DNA of 64,000 nt. It comes from Manis javanica. Lineage: Eukaryota > Chordata > Mammalia > Pholidota > Manidae. The DNA is taken from the NCBI RefSeq assembly GCF_040802235.1, contig NC_133169.1, positions 44,895,034 through 44,959,033 on the forward strand. Reading direction: 5' to 3'. Shown here piece by piece: positions 12,050-25,500 of this stretch. Within the stretch, counting starts at the first letter, position 1. Every line of letters begins with the position of its first letter. The position numbers and the translations under genes are program-made. A model generated the notes under the pieces. That model made no database searches. It had not been told where the DNA came from and saw only the letters and a list, made by a program, of their open reading frames with translations.

Positions 12050-12450
12050 TTAACTACTATTATATCTCAAGGAATTGCAGTTTGAAACCACAATTATGAG
12101 CCATTACATATCCACCCAAAATGCCAAATTTAATGACAATGATAGATGGTGTGACGGATGAGAAGCAAACAACTTGTATATGCTACTGGTGGGAAGATAT
12201 GTCAGTAACTGCTACTTTTGAATATATACTTACCCCAAAATCAATAATTCCACTCCTTGTATTTACCCAACTGAAATGCCTGTTGTGGGTTACCAAGCAC
12301 ATTGCTGACTGTGTTGAGAAACAGCATCGCTGGCACAGGGAGATGATAAACACTGTCAGTGTTCATCAGCATCAGAATGGGGGAACACACTTTGGCACAT
12401 TCATTCAGGGAAATAATATACAGCAATTAACATGATAGACCTAGAACTAA
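12050..12450 (+). mobile_element. Old L1 ORF2 3' fragment
   Basis: It follows the order of the C-terminal ORF2 coding region: 'ctactggtgggaa' (12183-12195), then 'aataattccactcctt' (12244-12259), then 'atttaccca'. Compare 24780-24905 in L1-A. It is heavily decayed. Confidence 0.6.
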
Positions 12451-14100
12451 CCAAACAATTTGCATTTAGTTTAAAAAATTTTATTATGAATACCTCATTG
12501 TGTTTATGTACTTTTAGTTACTTGAATGACAATTTATTTTTTAAAGATTTGAAAACATAACCATGTTCTACACAGTTCATACAAAATAATAGATCAAATA
12601 ATGATATAAAAGGTAATTGTTATAACATTTATGTTTATATGTGATATAAGGAAGAGAAAAATCTCAAAGATTTTTTTCTATACTTATGCTCCTGCTTAAG
12701 AGATTTATCAAAACTTTCTGTAGAACTGATATCACCTCACATTTTCAAAGCTGTTTAACTTGTATTGGAGTTCCAAACTTAGTTGTTGAACACTTTATGT
12801 CCTCGGTTGCCTTTCTGGATATCATATCTGATATCCTCACTAATTTCTACTATTGGGTATGCCAATGTCCACAGCAAACATGGGAATTTTCTAGATTCCA
12901 TACAGACATTGCAGATTTCCACAGTATTGAGAACCGATTATTGCTGGCAACAGGATAGGGCATATAACCATATGGTGTACCCAGGTAATAAGAATTCATT
13001 GGTAATGTAGTGATGTCCTGGAACACCTGGGCAACTACACTTCCTGGTTTTGATAAATGTCTCAAAAAGCTGAATGCACATGTCAGACTGTTCACCTATC
13101 CCGGACATTCTTCAACTTACATAGCAGAAAGGCAGAGTAGGAGCAGCCACAGGAATCCTGTAGCACAGCTCAGGCCATTCCACTTCACCTGTGACGTGTC
13201 ACGGGGGATGATGGCGTTGCAGTCGGAGTCATGGCAGTGCAGCCACACTCCATGCTCTCTCTTGGGATGAATGCAGCCTTAACTAAGTATGGAGTGAGCA
13301 GAGGAGATGTATGATGCCCTGGGAAGCAAAAGGCAGCAGGACAATTGTGCAAGAAAACCAGAAATTGAACTACTAATGAACCAGCAGGAAGTTTTCAATA
13401 TTTCCTCCACCTTTCTCTGGCACTGATGCAAGTTATTGATGCAAAATGTACAATCAGTACCAGACATTTACAGAGACATGTCTAAGATAGTCTTCCCACA
13501 TCTACCTCAAGGACTAAGGAAACTCCTGATGTTCCAGAAACTATGTGGAATCTCCCCTTGCGGTTTCCTGGGTCCTCCTGTGCCATCCTCTTCCAGGGCA
13601 CGTCTGCATGGTGGAAATGACAGCAGCAGTGCCCCGAGGACCAGGGGTTCTTTATTATTCTCCAGAGATGCTGTGTTCTCCAAAGGATGTGAAAACCCTC
13701 TCATTTTCTTCCTTTTCAGTTTTGCCACAGACATCATGTGTAGTAGAAAATACATGGTAGAATAGGATATCTAAAACTCCTTCTTTGGGCATGAGACAGA
13801 AAATGGAAATAAACGAGTCAGTTTTCAGAAAGGTGGTGGAGCCAGGAAGCCTCAGGTGAGTGATGCCATGAAACTGCAGGCGCTCATCTGACCCCAGAGA
13901 GGACAGTGAGGACGTGGAGTGCTGAGCTTGACGTCTAGACGCTCGGACTTCTCCCTGGATGACAGACATGGGAACCGACGCAGACAGCACTGCAAATACT
14001 CAATGAGAGGCAACAAAACCACGGCACAGAGGGGGCGGGTGAAAACTGCTGACATAAACCCACAGGATGACTTCAGCGAAAAAAGGTTTTTAAAAAGACG
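12451..14100. other. Unassigned stretch with a moderately GC-rich part
   Basis: From about 13000 to 14060 the base composition rises above the local level and several overlapping short frames appear on both strands. None shows a domain I recognise and no clear exon borders stand out. It may be the 5' part of the old L1/HAL1-like copy that continues at 14100, or the remnant of an LTR. Confidence 0.3.
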
Positions 14101-14960
14101 TTCAACATTCTCTATAAGATTTAAATGAGACCTCACAGTCTTTACAAACTACAAAGAACTGTGCAAGGTGAAGTCCAGAATTACCTGGTTCCTAAAGGAA
14201 CAGAAATCTTCAAGTTCCCAAGGACCAAGTAACCACAGGAGTTGATGCTGAGATGGTGTCTGTTGGAAAGTTTCCACAAAAACTTTAAAGCAGCTTTTAT
14301 AAAAATGTTCCACCAGGTAAAGCTCATACATGCAAAGGTGTAGAAAACGCAACAAAACAGGGAAACTTTAAAAAGACAAATAAAATACAATATACAAGTC
14401 TTAAAATGACAGTAGTTGAACTCAAAGAGGATGAAGATCATAGAGGACATAAACAGGAAAATCTGTAAGATAGCTCACTAGAAATAATCAAAATGAACAG
14501 TATTCAGGGAAGTTTGGGAAAAACAGCAAAGAAAAACAATCTGCCAGGATTATTCCTTGAATCATAGGAGGAGATGATAAAGAGCTCAGGAAGAATATGT
14601 TTTAAAAGAAATTATAGCTGAAAACATCACAAATTTAGAAAACTGCATATACTTACTGATGCAAGCAGTTAAGAAAGCCTTAATTAGGCTTGATATCATT
14701 GAAATCAATAAGAGAAAAATGACATATTGCATGACGTTAAACAATGATTCAAATAATTATGGATTTGATCAACTGTAGAGTACTGAAGAAAGTGACAGAA
14801 AATGTGTATAGTCTAATAAAACACAGTTAATCCAGAATTCTCTACCCAGTGATAATACTCTTCAGGAATTAAATTAAAATAAAGCATTCCAAGATAAAGG
14901 AAAATGAAGATGTTCATCATAAGCAGATTTGTTTTTAAACAATTTCTTATCAATTATTTT
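14100..14960 (+). mobile_element. Old L1 or HAL1-type ORF1 remnant
   Basis: The stretch around 14825-14925 ('tccagaattctctacccagt' followed by an aaata-rich run and 'ttccaagataaagg') corresponds to the C-terminal end of ORF1 in L1-like elements, compare 59940-60010. It is degenerate throughout. Half-L1 (HAL1) elements carry only ORF1, and no ORF2 follows directly here. Confidence 0.4.
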
Positions 14961-15269
14961 GAACAGAATGGAAATTTCATCAAAAATGCATATGGAATAT
15001 TAGAAGAAAGGAAGGGTAACAGAACAGCTAAATAGACTACATTTGCTTGAGTTTCTTGAAAAAAGATTGATGATAAAATACAAGATAGAATTTATTGCAT
15101 AGGTTTACAAAAGTTGCAAATGTAAAATCTTAGAAAAAAATCAAAGATACTTATAATGGCTTATTTGTTGGTAAAATTGTACATTCTAATTAAAATGGAA
15201 AAATACTGATTCCAGTTTATCTGTGAAAATATGAGTGTATGACGTTGTGCTAGGAAACATTCCTTTTCT
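14961..15269. other. AT-rich DNA with no recognised feature
   Basis: No open frame or named repeat seen. Confidence 0.45.
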
Positions 15270-15905
15270 GTTATATCTTTATTGAGATAGAGTTGATATA
15301 CAGCTTTATATTATTTTCAGATGTACAGCATATGGATTTGACATACATAGTGCATGTGTCAAATCACATATATACATAACATATTTATATTCTTAAATGT
15401 TCAACACATAAGTGTAATTATCTCTCTACATACAAAGAAATTAGAACATTGTTGATTTTATATCCCATGCTTTATTTCTATTCTTGTGTTAAATTTATTT
15501 TACAATGGAATGTTATACTTCTTTATTCTCTTCACCAATTTTGCTGGTCTTCCCATCCCCCTGCCCATAACAACTCACAGACTGTTCTGTTTTTATAAGT
15601 CTATTTTTGTTTTGTGAATTCATTTGTTCATTGTTTTTTTATTCTAAATATCAGTTAGATCATATGGTATTTGTCTTTTCCTGTTTGATTTGTCTCAATT
15701 GATATAATACCCTCTAGGTCCACCTATATTGCTGTAAATGTCAAGATTGAATTCTTTCATATGGTTGAGCTGCCCACATGGCCCATATCTTCTTCCTACA
15801 TTCACTTATCAAGGGACACTTATGTTGCTTCCATATCTTCATATTATAAGTTACTTCATAATAAGCATGGTAGTGCACATATAATTTTGAATTAGTCATA
15901 CGAAA
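15270..15905 (-). mobile_element. Old L1 3' region, antisense
   Basis: The T-rich start at 15270-15300 and the segments around 15590-15640 and 15700-15850 are the reverse complement of an old L1 3' UTR followed by the ORF2 C-terminal region (the 'atggccc', 'tatggttgagctgcc' and 'cacttatcaagggacac' blocks). No coding capacity. Confidence 0.6.
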
Positions 15906-16289
15906 TATTCTAAAAGCTTTCCCCCAAATTTTTGTGTTTATCCCTGAAACCTGTGAATATGATGATATCACATCCATGACACTGTGATCTTACATGGCAC
16001 AGCTGACCTTAAGATAGGAAGATTACTCTGCATTATCTATGTAGTTTCAAAGGAATTGCTCGAGACCTTAAAATAAGAGAAGTTTCTTAAACTAGTATCA
16101 GAAGAGTAAGTCAAGAAGATGTGAAATGTGAGAATTATTTCACTCCATATTGCCAGGTTTGAATACCAAAACCCACAAGGAAAGTACCATAAAAGTAAAC
16201 AAATAACTTTCAGAAGTATAGATACAAATGTCCTCAACAATGAGCAAATCATCTCTACCTGCATAAACAAGGTGGCAAACATCATTCAC
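15906..16289. other. Unassigned AT-rich DNA
   Basis: No gene. Part of it may be the decayed 5' side of the L1 that becomes recognisable after 16290. Confidence 0.35.
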
Positions 16290-18283
16290 ATACCAACTAT
16301 GGTTAATGCCAGAATCGCTGGGGACAGACTGAATGCTTTCCCCCGAGAACAGGGAAGAAGTTAAGGATGTCAATCCCTACGATCCTACTGACATTATAGT
16401 ATACATCCTGGCAATGTAATAATATATGAACTGTAAACAAAAAACAAGAACTACAAAGGAGCTAAAGGGTACCTATTTACGGATGGTATGACTGTCAATA
16501 TAAAAAATCAAGAGAGATCTACACAAAAATTACCTCCTAGAATTAATGTCAGATTAGTAAAGTCACAGGACACAGATTTCAAACATAAAAGTGCATCATA
16601 TTTTTCTGTGCTAGCAATAAGAATTTGGTAGGAAAGCAATACCATTGATAACATAAAACTAATTGAAATATCAGATAAGTATCTAAATAGGTTCAGAAAC
16701 TGTATGATGGAAAACACCGAATATGGGTGGAAGATAGGAAACAATGAATTAAACAGAAAGGCACATCATGCTCATGGACTGTAAGAAACAACACAGTAGA
16801 GATTCATTCCTTATCCTACTGATCCACACCTTTCTCACAGTTACTGTCAATTCACAACTGGCTTTTTATACATCCAGACAAACTCACAGTAATGCTTATG
16901 TGGACTGGGCAGTGAAACTATTTTATATTAAATAATTTTGAAAATTAATCAATTTGGATGCATCAGTCTATCCAATTTCAAAAGTATTATGAAGGCACAC
17001 TTAAGACTTTGGGGTATTAATGAAGGGATAGTGAAATAGGTCAGTGGACAAATGTACACAGTCCATAAAAGGATCCTTGCACATGTGGCCATTTGGTTTT
17101 TGACAAAGGTACTAGGAAACAATTAAATGGAGACTGGCTGCTAAATTAATTTCAGAAGGAGCCATAAAATTGTAACACTCTTAAGATAAAACAAAAATAA
17201 AAATTTAGCTACCTGACTACACAGAATGCTTAAAATGACACAGAAGCAAAATAGATACAAGGACCAAAAAAACATACTTCAACAAAGTTGAAAATTAAAT
17301 TATCTAGCAACAATAAAGGCACAACCCAAGAAATGAGTAATTTGAAGCATGACTTTTTTAAAATGTAAATATCTGCTCTCTAAAAGACAATGTCAAGGTA
17401 ATGAGAAAACAAGCCAGGAATTCAGAGGAAATATTTTCAAAAGACATAGCTGACAAAGGACTGTTCCCTAAAACTACAAAGAAAACTTTATACAACAGTC
17501 CAAAGACCTAAAAACAATACCAAGGATGATACACAGAAGACAAATACGTCAGATATACATTGCTGGCAGAAGTGCCAAATGTCACACTTAGGGAGTCTGC
17601 CCACTTGTTACAAGACTTAACACACCCTTACCATGTGCTGCTGCAGTTGTGCTTATCAGCATTTACCAAAAGGAGCTGAAAACTCATGCAGCACGAAAAC
17701 CTGCACACACAGGTGGGCAGCTTAAATCATCAATGGCAAACTTGAGATCAACCAAGACAACTTTTGGAAGGTGAATTGATAAATAAACGGTGGCACATCC
17801 AGATAACAGAATATTAATCATGGTGGAAGGAAATGATATATCAAGCCTTGAAAAGCCAAAGAATCTTAAAGCCATTTGGTAAGTTTTAAAAAAGCCAATT
17901 TTGAAAGTGTACATATTGTATAATTCTAACTCTAATTGATTCGTGGAGATTGCAAATGGCTGTGTCGGGCTGGTGGGAACTGCGTAGAACGGGAGACGTT
18001 CAGGGCAGTGAAATTACTTCATATGACCCTGTAATGATACACATAACAGCAACAATGATGCACAATTTGAAGGACAGAGTTAGGGGTTTACGTTGTGTCC
18101 ATATCAGTGTGTCAACAGCGCAGAGTGCACCCCTCTTCTAGGGGCTGCTGGTAACGGCGAGGGATGTGCAGGTCTGGACTTGGGGCTCTGTGGAAATCTC
18201 TGGGACTCCCTCTAAGTTTTGCTGTGAACCTAAAAGGCTCTAAAAATATTGAACGCAATAAAAATAAATAAATAAATAAATTT
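16290..18283 (+). mobile_element. Old L1, 3' two kilobases
   Basis: A sense L1 starts in the reverse transcriptase region (around 16325-16375, 'gacagactgaatgctttccc'). It passes through the rest of ORF2 (16440-17480) and the C-terminal region (17520-17900) and ends in a 3' UTR at 18190-18250 with an AAATA-rich tail (18256-18283). The tail and the order of segments show an insertion that reached its true 3' end. Its 16.83-17.49 kb part is duplicated at 49-700. Confidence 0.65.
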
Positions 18284-18399
18284 CTGCAAAGGGTGGTGAT
18301 AAGACCATGAATTATAAGATGCAAGGGAAGAAAGTCTTAACAAATCACACTCTGAAAATGGACAGCTATTGAGAATAAATAAAAATTACCTAGTATTCA

Positions 18400-19175
18400 A
18401 GAAGCGTAATATAAATGACACCAAAAAGAAAAAGACTTTACTAACATGATGAATGGATGGTAAATAAGCACATGAAGATGATCAATAGCAATATACATTA
18501 TTGAAATGCACATTTTAGAAGACATATGAGATCATGATTAAAATACAAAATATGGGCAATGCCAAATGACTGTGAGGATGAACATTACCTGGAATTCTCA
18601 CCCATTGCTGGTGGTAATGAAAAATGCTACAGCTTCTCTGAATAATGTGCTCAGTTTCTAATGTAGAAATATACTCAGGACCCAGAAATCACACCGGTAG
18701 AATTTTTAGAGAATTTAAAAATTTTGTGAGAATAAAAATCTATGTGTGAATACTTATAGTCACTTTATTCAGAATCATCAAAATCAGGAAACAATCCAAA
18801 AGATCTTCAGGGATGTTTAGATTAACAACCTGTGATACACCTATAAAAACTCACTGCTTAGCAATAAAAATGTGCTACTCCTATGTATAACAACTTGGGT
18901 GAAAACCAAGAGAATTATGCAGAGTGAGACAAACAATCACAAAAATTCCACATTCTTGATTCCATGCAAATGAGTTCTCCACATGGCAAAACTGCAATGA
19001 TGAAGAGATGGGTGGTTCCCAGGAACCAGGGATTCAGTGAGGGTGTGGCTACCAAGGAATATCAGATGGATTAGGGGAAACCGTTATGATTCTGATTATA
19101 GTGGTATTTACCAGAATCTAAACCAGTGAGAAATTCATGGAACCAAATATCAAAAAAGAATATTAATTTTCATAT
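18400..19175 (+). mobile_element. Old L1 3' fragment
   Basis: A decayed sense copy of the ORF2 C-terminal region and 3' end. It shows 'tggatggtaaataagcacatga' (from 18454), then 'ctggtggtaatg' (18609-18620), and the terminal part 18960-19150. It follows the older L1 that ends at 18283. Confidence 0.55.
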
Positions 19176-20864
19176 AACAGTGTTAAGATACATAATTAAA
19201 AGAAGTGAAGAAGATCCCATGAGCTAGGTTTCCATGCTATTTTTATGAATATTTTCTTCAATAATGATTTTAATAATTAAACCTTCTATTTTTAATTGCT
19301 ATACTTTAAACAAGAATTATGACTTTAATACTCTCTTCTTTGAGGGAGAAGTGTAGAGAAGCAGGTACACCACCCAAGAGATGAATGTATAATCACAGTT
19401 AAGGAACTACTTCTGAAAAGTAAAATGTTAAGCCACAGACTTATAAAAGATATTGATTTGACAATAGAAATATTTTCTTATTACAAGTAGGAATGTAGTG
19501 GTCAATTTCCTCCCTTGTTTATAATTGTATCATGGAATATATATACATCAAATTTGCCATATTGCTGGAACTGAACATTTTCTAAGATGGATCCATCTAA
19601 ATACAAGATAGAGTGATAATTGTAATCATTAGCCTGAAAGATGTTCTTGCTGATGATGTTTGAATAGGGAGTTTTATCTTCCTAACCCTAAACTCAATGT
19701 TAAAAAGAGAATAAGTATTAGTGGCGACTCATAATTTAGCAAAATAACAAAAGAAAGTCAGACTAAAGGAGGTTATAATGTGTTACGTAAGCCTGATGTT
19801 TGCACAAATACTTCAGTCTGGGTGTCATTATGTACACTTTAGAGATAATTATAGTAAATAATAACTAAACTATAAGAACTCAGCATACACACAGCCCTTG
19901 ACACTGCTGGCTGCTGTTTAACGATCTGTCTCAGATACAAACGGTAGGCTCGGGACTCCCTGCCACCTGAGGGAGCCCAGCGGGCTCAACCCTTTGAAAT
20001 ACAAAGTGTTTGAGTATTTTAAAAACTTTTCTCACAAAACATTTTTCAAAAAGGTCCAGTGCAGCACCCATGCCCTTTCCTCTTTCTGGGTGTCAGGACC
20101 CTGACGCGGTGACCAGGGCTGCAGTCGACTGAGTGCACCCGGCTGGGGCTCTGGTGGGTGTCCGCATGGACGGGTGCACCACCATGCTCGCTGTGATGCC
20201 TGAGAATGAGGGCCACGTGACCAGGATGCGGAGGAGAATCTTGAGGGAGCCCAGGTGCAGGGTCATGTGTGATGGTGGTATTTCACGTGTTTCTTTTTCT
20301 TTTTTTTTGTAATAGTTTTGTGATTTTATTTTTTCCAAATTAGTTTAGATAAACACAAATTTCCTACCCCCCTACATACAATAATCACTTATTTCTCTAG
20401 ATATATTACCAGGGTAATAGCAGCTTCTTAGAGAAAAAAATAAATTATGAGCACTAAATTTAATCACTCACCAAAAAAAAGACCAGCCTGATCTCAGAAA
20501 TGTTAAATGTGGAAAAGAATTGCAACTTAGAATTGAGGAAGTAGTAAATAATACATCAGGGCTAATTATCTTCAGAAGTTTGATCATAGGCTTTACAGAC
20601 ACCTTTATATACTGTACTTTTCTTTATATATTATACATATCTATGCATGTTAAAATTTCAATTAAAAATGTTCCATTAGTAGACATAAATCCCACTTACA
20701 TTATTTGCCTCAAGAACTTACTGAGTGTACAAAGCAAAGCTGAAATTTACTATCCATTTATGTCAGAGGGGTTTAAATTCAGAGGCACTATCTGTGTGTT
20801 CATTAATTTCTTTAGTGTGAAAGAAAAATATCTCTAATTTTGCTTAGGCAACACTTTTTGATAT
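19176..20864. other. Unassigned DNA containing a short GC-rich block
   Basis: Mostly AT-rich, but 19930-20000 and 20050-20270 are GC-rich with several CpGs. A minus-strand open frame covers 20093-20338 and ends near a poly-T run on the plus strand at 20300-20308. I see no domain. It could be a small retrocopy fragment on the minus strand or a piece of an LTR. Confidence 0.3.
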
Positions 20865-21190
20865 ATTTTAAATTGAAGGTTGGTTGATATACAATATTAC
20901 ATTTATTTCAAGTACACAACATAATTTTATGATTACATGCATTATTAAGTCCTCACCCAACTAGTGTACTGACTGTCAATGTAGAAATTGCTACTGAACT
21001 ACTGACTGTATTCTCTTGGTGTTTAACAACATTTTTTAGTGTATTCTTTGATTCAAAGGTATCATGATTTCTAAATAGCACAATAATTAAGCAAATTACA
21101 GCAGAGGAGAGGAAAAGTGGGTTTGAGAGGATATAGGAAGAAACATATAGGCATTTCTTGATTGTAATAGGGTATCCAAGAGAAAATAAA
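20865..21190 (-). mobile_element. Old L1 3' end, antisense (copy 2)
   Basis: Counterpart of 725-1085: the blocks around 20900-20990 and 21040-21180 match it in order. Confidence 0.45.
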
Positions 21191-22204
21191 TCTATTTCAC
21201 AAAGTACAATAGAAACAATTTAAAGACTTAAAAAGAGATTACAAATCTAATGCATCAGTAAAAAAAAAATTTTTTAACTGAAAAATGGCTCACATAGATG
21301 CTCACATAGCTGGATTTTCAGGATAAATAGAAATAAAATGTTTTCCAATGAAAACATTGGGTAAAGCGAAGAGTTTCATAGTCATAGAGAGTCACAGGGA
21401 GATTGAATAGAAATGTAGGCATGCGGCTGCATTGTTAAACTCATTTTTCTCTGTGCCATATTTTTGTTCATGTTTGCTTTTTCCTACTATTTTATCTTGA
21501 ACATTAACACAATTCCAGAAAAATTGGTATGGTATAACAAACAGCTGTATACCCTTCACTTGAACTCACTAAATGCACATATATTGGTTGCTCTGTATAA
21601 ATATCTATTTTTTAAATTCCCAAGCCTAAATAAGCTTTATATTAATCCATTATTATGATTGAAAAAATTAGCAATAATAGGTGGAAATAAGTTTGAAATT
21701 GCTCTCAATTTGAGAATGAAGTGTTGTAACAAAAAATTTTCATTTGGATAGTCTTAACAATAAAAACATTAAGTAATAATGTGTAAAGATTGTGCTAAAG
21801 TTTACTAGTCTAGCCTGAAAAATGCAAATGTTTACAACTGTGTGTGGTATAAACCTACCTTGAAAGACTGATTTAGCTGATTACAAAAACAATATAACAT
21901 TATTTTACTATTTACTTTGACTTTAAATTCAATTCTTGAACATCCCTTATTTAATCTTTCCCTGCACAGTTCCAAGAAACAAAATTTTCATTCTCAAACT
22001 TAGCTTTTGAAAATTTACTTTAATATAACTAAATACAAAATAAGTGTCCAGTATTATTATTAATAAATATGTATTATTAGGTTGGTAGTAATTTACACAT
22101 ATGAAGAAGACAAGAATATTCTCTCTAGCGTCCTTATTATTGTTTTTACACCCTAAGGGATAAGTGGCTATAATATCAACTAAAGAATAAATGACAGCAT
22201 TCAC

Positions 22205-22207
<3 letters not shown>

Positions 22208-22256
<49 letters not shown>
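22208..22256. repeat. (TA)n microsatellite
   Basis: About 24 uninterrupted TA units within duplication copy 2. Copy 1 has only a short non-expanded counterpart near 2072-2080, so the expansion came after the duplication. Confidence 0.9.
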
Positions 22257-22259
<3 letters not shown>

Positions 22260-22507
22260 TTTCAGTTTTAATTTTATGCTTCTTTTCTTGGCTAGACCAT
22301 TTCACTTTCTTTTTTTGAATCTTTTTAATTCGAAATGAGTACTCTGAGACTGAAATGGCAATAAAGTGCATATTATTTTCTGAACTTCTTAAGCTAAGTA
22401 AGTGGGTGTGTACAAAGATTTAATAAGATATAAATGTATACATTTGAGAAATAGTTGAAATTTGACTATCAAATGGGTAAGGTAAATGGAAGAATTTAAA
22501 AGTTTAC

Positions 22508-25500
22508 AGAGTTTGCCTCTAGGCAGGCATATTAAGAGAAAAAGAATCAACACACATCACAGAATCAGAAATGAGAAAGGAAATATCATGACGGACCCCA
22601 CAGAAATACAGACAATTATTAGACAATACTATGAAAACCTATATGCTAACAAGCTGGAAAGCCTAGAAGAAATGGACAACTTCCTAGAAAAATACAACCT
22701 TCCAAGACTGACCCATAAAGAAACAGAAAATCCAAACAGACCAATTACCAGCAACAAAATTGAAGTGGTAATCAAAAAACTACACAAGAACAAATCCCCG
22801 GGGCCAGATGCATTTACCATGGAATTTTAACAGACATACAGAGAACACATAATATCCATTCTCCTTAAAGTTTTCCAAAAAATACAAGAGGAGGAAATAC
22901 TCCCAAACTCATTCTATGAAAACAACATCACCCTAATATCAAAACCAGGTGAGGACCCCACCATAAAAAAAAATTACAGACCAATATCCCTGATGAACAT
23001 AGATGCAAAAATACTTAACAAAAAATTAGCAAACTGAATTCAAAAATACAACAAGAGGATGATACACCATGAACAAGTGGGATTCATCTCAGGGATGCAA
23101 GGACAGTACAACATTTGAAAATCCATCAACATCATCCACCACAAAACAAAAAGAAGAATCATCACATGATCATCTCCATAGCTGCTGAAAAAGCATTCGA
23201 CAAAATTCAACATCCATTCATGATAACAAAATGGGTATGGAGGGCAAGTACCTCAACATAATAAAGCCCATATATGATAAACCCACAGCCAAGATCATAC
23301 TGAACAGCAAGAAGATGAAAGCTTTTCCTCTGAGAACAGGAGGAAGAAAGGGATGCCCACTCTCCCCACTGTTATTCAACATAGTACTGGGGTCCTAGCC
23401 ACGGCAATTAAACAAAAAAAAGAAATACAAGTAATCCAGATTGTTAAAGAAGAAGTCAAACTGTCACTATTTGCAGATGACATGATACTGTACATAAAAA
23501 ACCCTGAAGACTCCACTCCAAACTACTAGAACTGATATTGGAATTCAGCAAAGTTGCAGGATACAAAATTAACACACAGAAATCTGTGGCTTTCCTATAC
23601 ACTAACATTGAACTAATAGAAAGAGAAATCAGGAAAACAATTCCATACACAGTAGCATCAAAAAGAATAAAATACCTAGGAATAAACCTAATCAAGGAAG
23701 TGAAAGACCTATACCCTGAAAACTATAAGACACTCTTAAGAGAAATTAAAGAGGACACTAACAAATGGAAACTCATCCCATGCTCCTGGCTAGGAAGAAC
23801 TAATATCATCAAAATGGTTATCCTGCCCAAAGCAATACACAGATTCGATGCAATCCCTATCAGATTACCAACAGCATTCTTCAATGAATTGGAACAAATA
23901 GTTCAAAAATACATATGGAAACACCAAAGACCACGAATAGCCAAAGCAATCCTGAGAAGGAAGAATAAAGTAGGGGGGATCTCACTCACCAACTTCAAGC
24001 GCTACTGGAAAGCCATAGGAATCAAGACAATTTGTTAGTGGCACAAGAACAGAGCCACAGACCAGTGGAACAGAATAGAGACTCCAAACATTAACCCAAA
24101 CATATATGGCCAATTAATATATGATTAAGGAGCCATGGACATACAATGGGGAAATGACAGTCTCTTCAACAGATGGTGCTGGGAAAATTGTAGAGCTACA
24201 TGTAAGAGAATGAAACTGGATCACTGTCTAACCCCATACACAAAAGTAAATTCGAAATGGATCAGAGACCTGAATGTAAGTCATGAAACCATAAAACTCT
24301 TAGAAAAAAACATAGGCAAAAATCTCATGGACATAACCATGAGTGACTTCTTCATGAACATATCTCCCCTGGCAAGGGAAACAAAAGCAAAAATGAACAG
24401 GCAGGGCTATATCAAGCTAAAAAGCTTCTGTACAGCAAAGGACACCATCAATAGAACAAAAAGTTATCCTACAGTATGGGAGAATATATTCATAAATGAC
24501 AGATCCGATAAAGAGTTGACATCCAAAATATATAAAGAACACCTCAACAAAGAAAAATCAAATAATCCAATCAATTAATGGGCAGAGGAGATGAACAGAC
24601 AGTTCTCCAAAGAAGAAATTCAGATGCCAACAGACACAATGAAAGATGCTCCACATCGGTAGTCATTAGAGAAATCCAAATTAAAACCACAATGTGATGT
24701 CACCTCACACCAGTAAGGTATTCCACCATCCAAAAGACAAACAACAAGAAATGTTGGTGAGGTTGTGGGGAAAGGGGAACCCTCCTACACTCCTGGTGGG
24801 AATGTAAATTGGTTCAACCATTGTGGAAAGCAATATGGAGGTTCCCCATAAAACTCAAAGTAGAAATACCATTTGACCCAGGAATTCCACTTCTAGGAAT
24901 TTACCCTAAGAATACAGGAGCCCTGTTTGAAAAAGACATATGCACCCCTATGTTTATCACAGCACTATTTGCAATAACCAAGAAATGGAAGCAACCTAAC
25001 TGTCCATCAGTAGATGAATGGAAAAAGAAGATGTGGTACATATACACAATGGAATATTATTCAGCCATAAGAAGAAAACAAATCCTACCATTTGCAACAA
25101 CATGGATGGAGCTAGAGGGTATTATGCTCAGTGAAATAAGCCAGGTGGAGAAAGACAAGCACAAAACGATTTCACTCATATGTGGAGTATAAGAACAAAG
25201 AAAAAACTGAAGGAACAAAACAGCACCAGACTCACAGAACCCATAAATGAACTAACAGTTACCAAAGGGAAAGGGACTGTGGAGGATGGGTAGGAAGGGA
25301 AGGATAAGGGTGGGAAAAAAAGGGGGCATTGCAATTAGCATGTATAATGTGGAGGGGGCACAGGGCAGGCTCTACAACACAGAGAAGACAAGTAGTGATT
25401 TTACAGCATCTTAATACGCTGGTGGCCAGTGACTGTGAAGAGGTATGTGGGGGAGACTTGGCAAAGGGGGGAGTCTACTAAACATAATGTTCTTCATGTA

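Larger units (their letters stand above)
16830..22500 (+). repeat. Copy 2 of the diverged direct duplication
   Basis: It pairs with 1-2340 in two blocks (16835-17490 and 20865-22500) separated here by 3.4 kb of old L1 and unassigned DNA. The right edge of similarity stops at the young L1-A insertion at about 22508. Whatever followed in this copy is therefore displaced or lost, and I see no second olfactory receptor after it. Confidence 0.6.

Noticed and set aside
13655-13990. 111-codon open frame on the minus strand, with overlapping frames on plus
   Set aside because: Several phases are open over the same bases, as expected in a locally GC-richer region. No motif or splice structure supports coding.
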